From assembly GCA_900543165.1 (NCBI GenBank), contig UQQQ01000011.1, forward strand, positions 1 to 41,919: 41,919 nucleotides of DNA, written 5' to 3'. Under the pieces are notes generated by a model. It was not told the origin of the DNA. It searched no databases and saw nothing but the letters and a program-made list of their open reading frames with translations. A program made the translations under genes and the position numbers. Below are positions 1 through 9,705 of the stretch, in pieces. This stretch comes from an uncultured Dialister sp. Its GTDB lineage: Bacteria > Bacillota > Negativicutes > Veillonellales > Dialisteraceae. Each line of letters opens with the position of its first letter. Position 1 is the first letter of the stretch.

Positions 1-652
<652 letters not shown>

Positions 653-740
653 GAATTTCACAAGCGCGACAAGAATGGCGAGAGCCCTTCGGAAAACTTT
701 TCTTCTATATAGTTTTGAGAGAACAGACACTCTCAACGAT

Positions 741-854
741 TCAGTGGCGATAGCTGTGAGGATACACCCGTACCCATGCCGAACACGGTAGTTAAGCTCA
801 CAAACGCCGAAAGTACTTGGCTGGAAGCGGCCCGGGAGGATAGGAAGCTGCTGA
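741..854 (+). rRNA. 5S ribosomal RNA
   Basis: The 114-nt segment begins tcagtggcgatagc and ends gctgctga, so its ends pair to form helix I. It contains the universally conserved cccatgccgaacacgg loop. It follows 23S after an 88-nt spacer and precedes a strong terminator, so this is the end of an rRNA operon with no tRNA gene after it. Confidence 0.95.
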
Positions 855-859
855 TTAAG

Positions 860-890
860 AAAAAGCACATCCGTCAGGATGTGCTTTTTG
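860..890 (+). terminator. rRNA operon terminator
   Basis: A 13-bp perfect stem (aaaaagcacatcc with ggatgtgcttttt) around a gtca loop ends in a T run, six bases after the 5S gene. It is a classic intrinsic terminator. Confidence 0.93.
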
Positions 891-1556
891 CTTGCTTTCA
901 TTTGCTTCAGGGTTCAGGGCTCTCGTGGCGGCTTCGCCGCCTTTTTGATTGGGCGATGCCCGAAAGTGGCTTTTTAGTCACGGGTTACCAGTCATAACAA
1001 CGATACGAGTAGGCCCTTGGAGACGGAAGTCCCGCAGAGGGACTTCCGAGTTTGGCCTAATCCAAAGAGGCGCCTAGCCTGCCCATTAAGGCGCCTTCCT
1101 GTGAGGTCAAACGGCCCGCGCCAAAGGCGCAGGATGGATCCACGCAGCGGCGTGAAAGACTATGTGAGGCTACCCGTCTTTCTTGAACGTCATCCCGACC
1201 GAAGTGGAGGGAGCTTTGTTGTATGGAGGCGGCTTCGCCGCCCTTTTTAGAGGATGGTATTCTCGTATCGCAGACTTCCCCTCTAGGGAAGGTGCCCCGC
1301 AGGGGCGGATAGGGTGACTATGGTATGAAAGACAGCTGGGATAAGATTTCCCAGTTACTCTTAACCGCTATGTTGAAATCCGAGAGCTGAGGCTTTTTCG
1401 CTCACGGTGAAACGGTGTATGCGTGTGAATGAAAATGGGAAATCTGTCTTTCCGAGGATTGGGCGTGGGGAATTCATATTTCCCATTGCTGCATTTCTAT
1501 GAACCTGCTAGAGTATAGCTATACAATGATTTCGTCATTCAGGAAGGAGACTCTTT
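891..1556. other. Gene-free region packed with palindromic repeats
   Basis: I see no convincing gene in these 670 bases. It is a mosaic of short hairpins: ggcggcttcgccgcc near 921-937 and again near 1227-1243, a 10-bp stem at 1024-1048 (cggaagtccc, loop gcaga, gggacttccg), gcgccaaaggcgc at about 1119-1131, a GTCATCCCGACCGAAG motif at 1188-1215, and the dispersed repeat at 1278-1360. A promoter-like TACAAT at 1522-1527 lies just upstream of the next gene but has no good -35 partner. Confidence 0.7.
1278..1360 (+). repeat. 83-bp dispersed repeat, copy 1
   Basis: This block is nearly identical (about 8 mismatches by eye) to the reverse complement of 41722-41804. It contains three potential hairpins: cccctctagggg-like, gccccgcaggggc, and ctggg/cccag. 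In the second copy the last stem is retained by a G-T wobble. It ends in gttactc. It looks like an interspersed palindromic element rather than a gene. Confidence 0.85.
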
Positions 1557-2948
1557 ATGGAGCTGATGAACCGGATCCGAGAGCGTGTCGTGGCGTGGCA
1601 GAAGAATCGGGTGCGGACGGTCGTATTTCCTTTGGCGGGGAAGCTCTGCGCGGTGGAGACGGTAGAGGGAAAGCGGCTGGGGCAGTGGCAGGTGGACTAT
1701 GATGGCGACCCGTCGCATTTGAAAGAGTGTTTTCTTTCTATGAAGGCGGCAGGGCTTCGGGATAAGAAGCTGTGGCTTTTGGTGAATGCAGAGGCGCTTA
1801 GCTGGAGCAGGAAGCGATATCCGCAGATGACGGAGGAGGAATTTGCCGAATCCATGGAGTGGGAGGCGGATCGCGTCTTTCACACCGAGGAAGCGATCGC
1901 CATGGGGCATCGTGTGCTCTCTCATGATGAAGAGGGCTGGGAAGCTCTCTTGCATGCATTGCCGCGCGTGGAGATGGGGGCTTGGGAGATGGGAGCGCAT
2001 GAGGCGGGGATTACCATTTCCCGTGCATTTCCCGTGACGGATATTCCTTTGAAAGAGGGACCGCACTTTATTCTATATATGCGCCGCCGTTCGGCGATGC
2101 TTCTTTTCCGGAGAGAGGGTCTCTGGGAGAGCCGCATTCTGCATCCGGCAGATGAGGGAAAGGCTTTGCTTTTCATGGAGCGTCAGATGGACATGTATGA
2201 TCTTTCTGCTCTTCCCTGCTTCCTTGTACCGATGGAGAGCTGCGGACTGGAGGAGCGCATGGCGTGGCTTTCTTACATGGAAAAGGAGCTGGCTCTTCTT
2301 GCGGCAGAAGGGATAGAGGAAGCGGAGAGCAAGTCCGTCACGCTCGTGACGGAGCATTTGGAGGAAGGCGGATACTGGGATGATGCCATGCGTGTGGTAC
2401 TTTCTGTAACTCATGCGGGGACGGCATTGCCTCTTCTCATGGGGGCGCGCCCTTTCCTGTCGGAGGAGAATCGGAAGCTTCGCATCGCGCAGGGAGCATG
2501 TGCGCTCGGCGCAGCCTTTTTCCTCTTTTCCTGTGCATCCTTTCTTTCGGCTTATCGGATGGATAAGGCGCAGCTGGGCGAGAATGAGGCGCTGTCTCCA
2601 TTGAAAGTGAAGAGGGCGGAGATGAAAAAGGCGAGTGAGGAGGAAGAAGCTCTGCTTGCGATGTTAAAGGAAGAGGAGGTCAAAGATCCGCACTGGGAGC
2701 AGCGTCTGGTACTGCTTGCTGATGGTATGCCGCAAGGTGTCGTGCTATCGGAGATCTCCGCAGAGGGAGAGGATGTCCTTTTGAAAGGGACTTCGCAGAA
2801 GACGACCGATCTTTCGAATTTTACAAGTCATCTCACGAGGGCGTGGGGCGGCCTCACGGAGCTGAAGAGTCGGAAAAAGAATGCGCGCACGGGGCTCTTT
2901 GAGTTTACCGTCCGCTGGAAAAAAGAAATGACGAGGAAGTCGCCGTAG
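1557..2948 (+). CDS. PilM/PilN-like (GspL-like) type IV pilus inner-membrane protein
   Basis: A 463-residue bitopic protein. Residues 1 to about 290 are cytosolic and resemble a degenerate PilM/GspL actin-like domain. One membrane helix lies at about 307-333 (ending FLSAYRM), followed by a charged coiled coil (about 335-380) and a C-terminal PilN-like alpha/beta domain that begins PHWEQRLVLLADGMPQGVVL and ends in EFTVRWKKE. In the family PilM and PilN connect the pilus motor to the PilO/PilP/secretin envelope complex; here they appear fused. The ATG at 1557 has AAGGAG eight bases upstream. A PilP-like protein and a secretin are encoded at 13.5-15.4 kb, so this is probably the detached start of the same pilus locus. 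No PilO is seen. The fusion reading is inference from topology and the C-terminal motif. Confidence 0.7.
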   Translation: MELMNRIRERVVAWQKNRVRTVVFPLAGKLCAVETVEGKRLGQWQVDYDGDPSHLKECFLSMKAAGLRDKKLWLLVNAEALSWSRKRYPQMTEEEFAESMEWEADRVFHTEEAIAMGHRVLSHDEEGWEALLHALPRVEMGAWEMGAHEAGITISRAFPVTDIPLKEGPHFILYMRRRSAMLLFRREGLWESRILHPADEGKALLFMERQMDMYDLSALPCFLVPMESCGLEERMAWLSYMEKELALLAAEGIEEAESKSVTLVTEHLEEGGYWDDAMRVVLSVTHAGTALPLLMGARPFLSEENRKLRIAQGACALGAAFFLFSCASFLSAYRMDKAQLGENEALSPLKVKRAEMKKASEEEEALLAMLKEEEVKDPHWEQRLVLLADGMPQGVVLSEISAEGEDVLLKGTSQKTTDLSNFTSHLTRAWGGLTELKSRKKNARTGLFEFTVRWKKEMTRKSP

Positions 2949-2976
2949 GTATTGCTTTTATCAATAATGGCAGAAG

Positions 2977-3020
2977 ACGGAGGCGTGGGCAAATGTGATT
3001 TGCACATGTCTCCGTTTTTT
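2977..3020 (+). terminator. Terminator after the pilus gene
   Basis: Stem acggag/ctccgt with an inner gcaaat/atttgc stem, followed by six Ts. It separates the pilus gene from the cas operon. Confidence 0.8.
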
Positions 3021-3172
3021 GTCTTGCAGGTGGTAGGAAAGAAAGGAAGAGATTTTCATAGCGAGAGTGTTTCCTTAAAATGTACTATAGAAAAATTTTT
3101 GTCTACATGAAGGAGTGAATGCTAGGTTTTGACTTATACGTCTTCTATAATAATAAAAAGGAGATGAGAAGC

Positions 3173-5362
3173 ATGGAGGAGATCATCGCAGGTCATATAC
3201 AGGACGAAAGAGTGCAGTCTTTGACAGATCATTTGGACGGCACAATGCGGTTAGCCGAAGGCTTTGGCGCAGGTATGGGACTGGGGGCAGAAGCTGGCCT
3301 TTTGGGGAAAATACATGACGAAGGGAAAGATACCGCTGCGTTCCAAGACTATATCCATGGCCGAAAGCACAGACGCGTGGATCATTCGACGGCCGGCGCG
3401 AAGTCTTTTTTTGAAAATGGTCATATAGGCTGGCTGCAACTGATAGGTGGCTTTTGTGTGGCAGGACATCATACAGGAATCCCAGACTTGGGAAGCAAGG
3501 TGGATTGTGCCGGGACATCTACATTGAATGGACGAATGAAAAAGTGTATCCCCTCGATCAGACATCCGCAGCGATATCTTATCGATAATACATGTCTGGA
3601 CGTAGATCATCTGAATACATTTATCGAAAATGGAAATGCACTAGATGTTATGATTCTCACGCGAATGCTGTTTTCTTGCCTTGTGGATGCAGATTTTCTG
3701 GACACAGAAGCCTTTATGAACAATCAGCCTGTCAGGAAAAATGAGTTTTCTTCTTTAAAAGAAATAGCGGCTATGTTTTGGAGCAGGCTCGAAGAGGATG
3801 GATACTTCCGGCCTAAAAATGCCTTAAATGAGAAGCGTTGTGAAATCCTTCATACATGTATGCGGAAAGGGGAGGGGAAACAGGGGCTGTACTCGCTGAC
3901 GGTACCGACGGGGGGCGGTAAGACGATTTCCTCGATGGCTTTTGCCATGAAGCAGGCCATGAAATGGCAAAAGGAACGGATCATTTACGTAATTCCCTAC
4001 CTCTCCATCATTGAGCAGACCGCCGACGTTTTCCGTGCTTTTCTGGGAAATCATGCGGTGTTGGAAAGTCATAGCCAGGTCGACTATGATAGTTTGACGG
4101 AAGAGGGAAGTGAAGAGGCGGGCAGACTGGCAGAGAGGATGAAACTGGCTGCAGAAAACTGGGAGGCTCCTGTCGTGATCACGACCAATGAGCAGTTCTT
4201 TGAGTCTTTGTATGCCAATAAAACATCAAGATGCCGAAAACTGCATAACATAGCAAACAGTGTCATTATTCTTGACGAAGCCCAGATGATGCCGGTCGAT
4301 TTTCTGAAGCCGTGTCTCCATGTGCTCGAGCAACTGGTTCATTATTATGGCTGTACGGTTGTTTTATGCAGTGCGACGCAGCCGGAGCTGGGGCGTTACT
4401 TGCAGAAGAATCCGACAGAAATCATGGAAAATGTGGGAGAACTGTTTCAGTTTTTCAAGCGGGTGACATTCGATATAGATGGCGAAACGGATTATGCTGA
4501 GATTGCGAAGGAATTAGATGAATGTGAGCAGGTACTCTGTATCGCTTCTACCAAAAAAGAAGCCGAAAAAATATTTGAACTGCTCGACGCAGAGGCCATG
4601 TACCTGTCGACCAATTTATGTCCGGCCCATCGCAGGGAGATCATTCAAGAAATGAAAACTCGCCTGCGGGATGGAAAACCGTGCCGAGTCGTATCGACCA
4701 GCATCATTTCTGTCGGAGTTGACATCGATTTTCCCGTGGTATATCTGCAGTATACAGGGCTGGACAGTCTGATCCAGGGGGCGGGCCGCTGCAATCGAGA
4801 AGGACGGCAGTCTTTACAACATAGCAGGGCGCATATTTTTTGGACAAAGGAAAGCAAGAAGAGTCCGTTCATGTGCAAAGAAAAACAAGTGACGGATATG
4901 GTTCGGAAAAAATACAATGCTGAAGAAATGACCGAACCGTCGGCGATTCGTACCTATTTTGAAAACTGGTACCAAAGCAATGAAGGAAATCTGGATTACC
5001 GGGAAATCGAGAAACTGGCTCAGTCACTCAGCTTTGCTGAGATCGGAAAGCAATTTCATCTGATCCATGACAGCACGAAGTCAGTCTTTACACCCTTTGA
5101 CGAGAAAGCCAGAAACATAAAGGAACAGCTGATGATGGGAAATCAGTCTCGGCAGCTGATGCGGGCCGCCGGGCCGTACATGATCCATGTACGATATTCC
5201 AAGGCACAGGGGCAGTCCGATTTCATGAAACTGCTCACGCAGGGGCAAATAGAGATGTTTCCAGGGGATGAGAACCTAGCCTACTTGGTACATACGGAGG
5301 ACTATGATGCGGAGCTTGGGCTCAAAATCAAGTCTAAAGATGGCGTGGGGATCATGTGGTAA
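3173..5362 (+). CDS. cas3: Type I-C CRISPR helicase-nuclease Cas3
   Basis: A 729-residue HD nuclease plus superfamily 2 helicase that degrades DNA marked by Cascade. The HD motif is in LGKIHDEGKD (about residues 43-52), followed by HSTAGA and AGHHTG metal ligands. Walker A is VPTGGGKT (about 243), the Walker B variant DEAQ is near 367, then CSATQP and the motif VI box QGAGRCNREG (about 535). All of these are intact. The ATG at 3173 is chosen because AAGGAG lies 9 bases upstream; the frame is open further 5' but without a better site. A TATAAT at 3146-3151 may be the -10 element of the operon, with no clear -35. It is the first gene of the cas operon and, unlike four genes downstream, shows no damage. 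Confidence 0.95.
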   Translation: MEEIIAGHIQDERVQSLTDHLDGTMRLAEGFGAGMGLGAEAGLLGKIHDEGKDTAAFQDYIHGRKHRRVDHSTAGAKSFFENGHIGWLQLIGGFCVAGHHTGIPDLGSKVDCAGTSTLNGRMKKCIPSIRHPQRYLIDNTCLDVDHLNTFIENGNALDVMILTRMLFSCLVDADFLDTEAFMNNQPVRKNEFSSLKEIAAMFWSRLEEDGYFRPKNALNEKRCEILHTCMRKGEGKQGLYSLTVPTGGGKTISSMAFAMKQAMKWQKERIIYVIPYLSIIEQTADVFRAFLGNHAVLESHSQVDYDSLTEEGSEEAGRLAERMKLAAENWEAPVVITTNEQFFESLYANKTSRCRKLHNIANSVIILDEAQMMPVDFLKPCLHVLEQLVHYYGCTVVLCSATQPELGRYLQKNPTEIMENVGELFQFFKRVTFDIDGETDYAEIAKELDECEQVLCIASTKKEAEKIFELLDAEAMYLSTNLCPAHRREIIQEMKTRLRDGKPCRVVSTSIISVGVDIDFPVVYLQYTGLDSLIQGAGRCNREGRQSLQHSRAHIFWTKESKKSPFMCKEKQVTDMVRKKYNAEEMTEPSAIRTYFENWYQSNEGNLDYREIEKLAQSLSFAEIGKQFHLIHDSTKSVFTPFDEKARNIKEQLMMGNQSRQLMRAAGPYMIHVRYSKAQGQSDFMKLLTQGQIEMFPGDENLAYLVHTEDYDAELGLKIKSKDGVGIMW

Positions 5363-5381
5363 AAAGAAAAGAGGAACATGT

Positions 5382-5942
5382 ATGGCATATGGAGTAAGGA
5401 TAGAGTGCTGGGGCGACTATGCCTGCTTTACACGACCGGAAATGAAAGTGGAACGAGTATCTTATGACGTGATGACACCGTCTGCGGCACGCGGACTTGT
5501 CGAAGCGATCTTCTGGCATCCGGGACTTCGGTATGTCATCGACGAGATCGATGTCATGAGTCCGATCCAGATGACGAATGTCAGAAGAAATGAAGTGAAA
5601 TCCAAAATCAATGTGTCGAGTATTGCAGGAAACGCCCGACATGGGAAAGCCATGTATCTATGTCCAAAGGAAGACATTCAGCAGAGAGCAGCCTTGATCT
5701 TGAAAAATGTCAGGTACTGTATTCATGTACACTTTGAAATGACAGAGAAGGCCAATGCCAGTGATAATGCGGGAAAATTCAGGGAAATGCTCTGCCGCCG
5801 TGCGAGAAAAGGCCAATGCTATCATCAGCCGTACTTGGGATGCCGAGAGTTTCCGGCAGGCTTCCGTCTGGTAGAGGATGATGAGACCGTGATCCCTTAC
5901 CCTGTCACAGATGATACTTACTGCGTTGGTTCACTTATATGA
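5382..5942 (+). pseudogene. cas5: Cas5c, C-terminally truncated
   Basis: Type I-C Cas5 processes pre-crRNA and holds the 5' handle of the crRNA in Cascade. The N-terminal RAMP domain is clear: WGDYACFTRPEMKVERVSYD, then SAARGLVEAIFWHP, and RRRARKGQCYHQPYLGCREF near the end. After about residue 177 (VIPYPVTDD) homology stops and only a few frame-specific residues (TYCVGSLI) follow before a stop inside the next gene. The usual last 40-50 residues, with the LGWMLYDMDF-like strand, are missing. The join falls exactly at the ATG of cas8c, so a deletion has fused the two genes. The start at 5382 has GAGGA upstream. Function is probably lost or impaired; the missing length is inferred from knowledge of the family. 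Confidence 0.85.
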
Positions 5943-6701
5943 GGAGCTTTGCAAGCAGGGGAAAATTCAAGCAGAAGGATGGGGAGTGGCCAAAGTCACC
6001 CACCGCATTCTGCTCGATAAAGAGGGCCATCTTGGGAAAAACAAAATATTCCCCTGTGGAAGACACTCAAGGCGACAGCGAACCCGAATGGCAAAGAACA
6101 GGCGGCTTCGCCTCTGATGGCGGGCAGTTTATTCAGAGCCGTGCTGCAGAATACAAAGTATCCTGAGTCTGTATTCCAAAACATCATGCTTCGTGTGTTT
6201 GCTGACCGGGATAAAGACGCAGAGGGCGGGAAATCAGCCATTCAGAAAATCAGTCATACCAAGGCAGCTTTTATCAAAGCGTACCTTTTGAAGAATGGTA
6301 AAGAACAATGGGAGGGAAAATTACAAATGGCACTCAATGAGAATTGCAATGATATTTCTTATGTATTGGGGCGGATGTTTTTTCTGCTGGAAAATATCCA
6401 GCAGAGTGCGAACCCTACGATCAATACCACCATCAAGGAACGGTATTTTAATTCTGCATGTGCGACACCGGCTTCCGTATTTCCCATCCTGTTGAAGCTG
6501 GCGAATACGCACCTCTCTAAGCTCGATGAAGGAAAGGCTGTCTATTTTAAAAAGAAAATGGGCGCTTTAATGGATAAAATCATCATGCCGGAGGAGGGCA
6601 TTCCGTTTCCATCCAGATTGACATTGGAAGAACAAGGCGCATTTATCCTTGGTTATTATCAGGAAACACAGGCAAGATATAAAGGTAAAGAGGAGGAATA
6701 A
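5911..6701 (+). pseudogene. cas8c: Cas8c (Csd1), large internal deletion and frameshift
   Basis: Cas8c is the large PAM-recognising Cascade subunit and is normally around 570-600 residues. Here only the two ends remain. The N-terminal part (MILTALVHLYEELCKQGK through HLGK, about 43 residues, frame 1) runs from 5911 to about 6040. The C-terminal part is in frame 3 from about 6036: EKQNIPLWKTLKAT, then SPLMAGSLFRAVLQ, KAAFIKAYL, SYVLGRMFFLLENIQ, TIKERYFNSACATPASVFP and LTLEEQGAFILGYY up to the stop at 6701. Roughly 1 kb is missing. Both sides share tgggaaaaa at the join, which fits a short-homology deletion. The join is out of frame, so no normal protein can be made. An internal ATG at 6117 could give a 194-residue C-terminal fragment. 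Confidence 0.88.
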
Positions 6702-6705
6702 GCAA

Positions 6706-7589
6706 ATGGCAGAAGTGATTCATAACAGATACGATTTCGTGGTTCTTTTCGATGTGACGAATGGCAATCCCAATGGAGATCCGGATGCGGGGAATATGCC
6801 GCGCGTAGATCCAGAAACGGGGCTTGGCCTTGTGACCGATGTCTGCCTGAAACGTAAAATCAGAAACTATGTGGAAGCCGCCAAGGAAGATGAGCCTGGG
6901 TATCGGATCTACATCAAAGAAAATGTACCGCTGGAACAGAGTGATAAAGAAGCCTTGGCGTATGTAGGCATCGATGATATCAAAACGGCCAAAAAGAAAA
7001 ATCCGGATGCGGATAGAATGCTGCGAGACTTCATGTGTTCCAATTTCTTTGATATTCGTACTTTCGGGGCTGTCATGACCACCTTTGTGAAAGGCGCTTT
7101 GAACTGCGGACAGGTGCGCGGTCCTGTCCAGCTTGGGTTTGCCAGAAGCATCGATCCAATCGCTCCCCAGGAGATTACGTTGACGCGCATAGCGATCACG
7201 ACAGAAGAAGATGCGCTGAAAAAAAGACCGAAATAGGACGCAAGTTCATTGTTCCTTATGCGCTCTATCAGGCCGAAGGTTACATTTCAGCCAATTTAGC
7301 AAGAAAAGTCACACACTTTAGCGAAGACGATCTGAATCTTTTGTGGCAGGCCATCATCAATATGTTCGAAAATGATCATTCGGCTGCGAGAGGAAATATG
7401 GCGGTGCGCGAACTCATTGTTTTCAAGCATGCCAGCGAACTGGGGAATGCTCCTTCGTACAAGCTGTTTGAACGAGTACATGTAGCAAGAAAGGATCCGC
7501 ATACTCCGCCGCGCTCCTACAGTGACTATGAAGTACAGGTCGATACAGAAAATATGCCGCAGGGAGTCACCTGTGAGCGTAAAATATGA
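6706..7589 (+). pseudogene. cas7: Cas7c (Csd2), frameshifted at an A7 run
   Basis: Cas7 forms the backbone of the type I-C Cascade along the crRNA. The start MAEVIHNRYDFVVLFDVTNG, the glycine-rich NPNGDPDAGNMPRVDPETG and FGAVM..GQVRGPVQ motifs are all present. The frame stops at 7234-7236. The rest of the protein (TEIGRKFIVPYALYQAEGY to the stop at 7587-7589) continues in the -1 frame. The switch lies at seven As at 7219-7225: one extra A would restore a full-length protein of about 294 residues. It could be a real mutation, a homopolymer sequencing error, or slippage (A-AAA-AAG is a known -1 slippery sequence). Because three neighbouring genes are also broken, mutation is favoured. Its stop overlaps the ATG of cas4. 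Confidence 0.85.
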
Positions 7590-8251
7590 GCTACGCGGAA
7601 AATGACTACCTGATGATTTCCGGCATTCAGCATTTTATGTTTTGCCGGAGACAATGGGCCTTGATTCACATCGAGCAGCAATGGCAGGAGAACCGGCTGA
7701 CTGCGGAAGGGGAGGTCATTCATCAGAATGCGCATAAGGATGATTTCATAGAAAAGCGCCCGAGTATACTGGTGACGAGAGGCCTCCGCGTATTTTCTCC
7801 CACACTGGGCATCACGGGGCAGTGCGATGTGGTAGAGTTTTTATCTTCTGAGGAGGGCGTACCGCTTCACGGACACAGAGGGCTTTGGCAGGCAGTACCA
7901 GTGGAGTACAAAAGGGGCAAAGATAAAGAAGATGATTCAGATATTTTTCAGCTCTGTGCCGAAGCCTTGTGTCTGGAAGAAATGTTACACTGCCGGATTC
8001 CATACGGATCTCTTTACTACCACGAAATACGGAGACGGCGAAAGATCGACCTTGATGAGGATATCAGGAGCAGAGTGAAGTCGGCTTTGAGAGAAATGCA
8101 CGAACTGTTTCTCAGAGGGTACACGCCAAAAGTCAAAACTTCCAAGAAGTGCCAGTCCTGCTCCCTGAAGGGACTTTGCTTACCTAAGCTGTGCCGCACT
8201 CAGTCGGTGGCAGACTATATGGCAAAATCTCTGGGGGAGGAACGGTTATGA
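7586..8251 (+). CDS. cas4: CRISPR adaptation exonuclease Cas4
   Basis: A 221-residue Cas4 of the I-C type, a PD-(D/E)XK nuclease with an Fe-S cluster that trims prespacers and checks their PAM together with Cas1-Cas2. Visible features are MISGIQHFMFCRRQWALIH with the first cluster cysteine at residue 20, the active-site segments ITGQCDVVEF and VPVEYKRGK (D, then ExK), QLCAEALCLEE, and the C-terminal CQSCSLKGLC cluster at about 189-198 followed by another cysteine. It starts by ATGA overlap with cas7 and ends by ATGA overlap with cas1, so it is translationally coupled. It appears intact. Confidence 0.95.
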   Translation: MSYAENDYLMISGIQHFMFCRRQWALIHIEQQWQENRLTAEGEVIHQNAHKDDFIEKRPSILVTRGLRVFSPTLGITGQCDVVEFLSSEEGVPLHGHRGLWQAVPVEYKRGKDKEDDSDIFQLCAEALCLEEMLHCRIPYGSLYYHEIRRRRKIDLDEDIRSRVKSALREMHELFLRGYTPKVKTSKKCQSCSLKGLCLPKLCRTQSVADYMAKSLGEERL

Positions 8252-9279
8252 GAAAACTGCTCAATACGCTTTTTGTCAATTCAGAAGATTTGTATCTGTC
8301 TTTGGATAATGAAAATGTGGCAGCTTGGAAAGGAAACGAAATCCTTCAGCGAATACCGCTGATGAACTTGGAAAACATTCTGTACTTTGGATACAAAGGT
8401 GCGAGCCCTGCGCTTCTTGGTGCCTGCGTGAAGCGGCATATCGGATTTTGCTTTCTGACACCGCAGGGAAAGTTTCTGGCGCGCGCTCAGGGACTGACCG
8501 CTGGAAATGTGCTTCTCAGAAAAGAACAGTATCGTATATCCGAAGAAGAGCCTCGTGGTCTTGCCATTGCGCGTACCATGATCGCAGGAAAAATTCTAAA
8601 TAGCCGTACCGTGCTTATGCGCTTCCTGCGGGACCATCCACTGTCAGTCGATGCGACTTCTTTTCAAGCCGTCATTCAGGATCTGCAAGACTCTGCTCGG
8701 GAGGCTGTCAAAGCAGATTCGCTGGATCATCTGCGCGGAATAGAAGGAAATGCTGTCGTGTCCTACTTTTCTCTTTTTGATGCGCTCATTTTGAATGACA
8801 AGAAACACTTCTATTTCCATGGCAGGAATAAACGGCCGCCGCTTGATCGAGTGAATGCATTGCTTTCCTTTGCCTATACACTCCTTGCCCATGACTGTGC
8901 TTCTGCCATAGAAGCGGCCGGCATGGACTCCTACATCGGTATCCTGCATAGAGACCGCCCCGGGCGGCAGTCATTGGCATTGGATCTCATGGAAGAGCTT
9001 CGAAGTGTATATGCCGATCGATTCGTCTTATCACTGGTCAATAACAGAGTCCTTTCTGCGCAGTGATTCCAACTGATGGAGGATGGCGTCGTTTTGCTGA
9101 ATGCAGTGGGACGTAAGACTTTTCTTAGCAAATGGCAGGAGCGGAAGAAGGAAACATTGACACATCCATTCCTCGGCGAGAAAATATATTGGGGATTGAT
9201 CCCTTATGTGCAGGCATTGCTGCTGGCCCGTTACCTTCGTGGAGACCTAGATGGGTATCCGCCTTTTCTATGGAAGTGA
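8248..9279 (+). pseudogene. cas1: CRISPR integrase Cas1 with an in-frame stop
   Basis: Cas1 integrates new spacers. MRKLLNTLFVNSEDLYLSLD is typical of I-C Cas1, and the metal ligands can be placed in GIEGNAVVSYF (E), IGILH (H) and LDLMEELR (E/D). At 9064-9066, codon 273, a TGA follows LVNNRVLSAQ. The same frame then continues as FQLMEDGVVLLNAVGRKTF and ends LARYLRGDLDGYPPFLWK at 9279, the normal C-terminus. With the stop ignored the length is 343 residues, as expected for the family. All catalytic residues lie before the stop; the missing 70 residues form the C-terminal helices. Relatives usually carry Asp at this position (QDFQLMEDG). The gene is therefore probably inactive or impaired. Confidence 0.87.
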
Positions 9280-9283
9280 TGAC

Positions 9284-9574
9284 ATGCTTCTTGTGATTAC
9301 CTATGATGTAAATACCACGACACCCGCAGGACAGAAACGCCTTCGGAAAGTAGCCAAATGCTGCGAAGCTCATGGCCAGCGGGTACAGAATTCCGTCTTT
9401 GAGTGTCAGGTGGATGAGGCGCAGGCTGTCTCACTTCGTGCCACACTGGAAATGCTGATGGACAAGGAGTCTGACAGCATACGGTTCTATAATCTGGGGA
9501 ACCGATACCAGTCTAAGGTGAAACACGTAGGTGCCAAGCCGGGATATGATCCGAATGAAACTCTGATTCTCTGA
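9284..9574 (+). CDS. cas2: CRISPR adaptation protein Cas2
   Basis: A 96-residue ferredoxin-fold protein that bridges Cas1 dimers in the adaptation complex. MLLVITYDVNT carries the conserved Asp at residue 8, followed by RLRKVAKCCEAHGQRVQNSVFEC and a C-terminus (GYDPNETLIL) typical of I-C Cas2. The ATG at 9284, four bases after the end of the Cas1 frame, is chosen over the upstream in-frame ATG at 9251 because MLLVITYD is the canonical N-terminus. It appears intact and is followed by the leader and array. Confidence 0.94.
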   Translation: MLLVITYDVNTTTPAGQKRLRKVAKCCEAHGQRVQNSVFECQVDEAQAVSLRATLEMLMDKESDSIRFYNLGNRYQSKVKHVGAKPGYDPNETLIL

Positions 9575-9705
9575 TTTTTTGTGCGCGAAGTAGTAGCACA
9601 CATGGAGACAATGGGCGAAAAACACGCATTCTTAGAATAGAGAAAATGCGGTTCGCGCAAAGTACTCCATTTTATGCGGTCATTGCTGTATGCTTTGACT
9701 GTACT
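9575..9705 (+). promoter_or_regulatory. CRISPR leader
   Basis: These 131 non-coding bases between cas2 and the first repeat occupy the place of the leader, which carries the array promoter and the integration signals. I see an AT-rich stretch but no unambiguous promoter. The assignment rests on position. Confidence 0.6.

Noticed and set aside
9064..9066. TGA in cas1 read as selenocysteine or tryptophan
   Set aside because: No SECIS-like hairpin is apparent, other genes here use TGA as stop, and relatives have Asp at this place.
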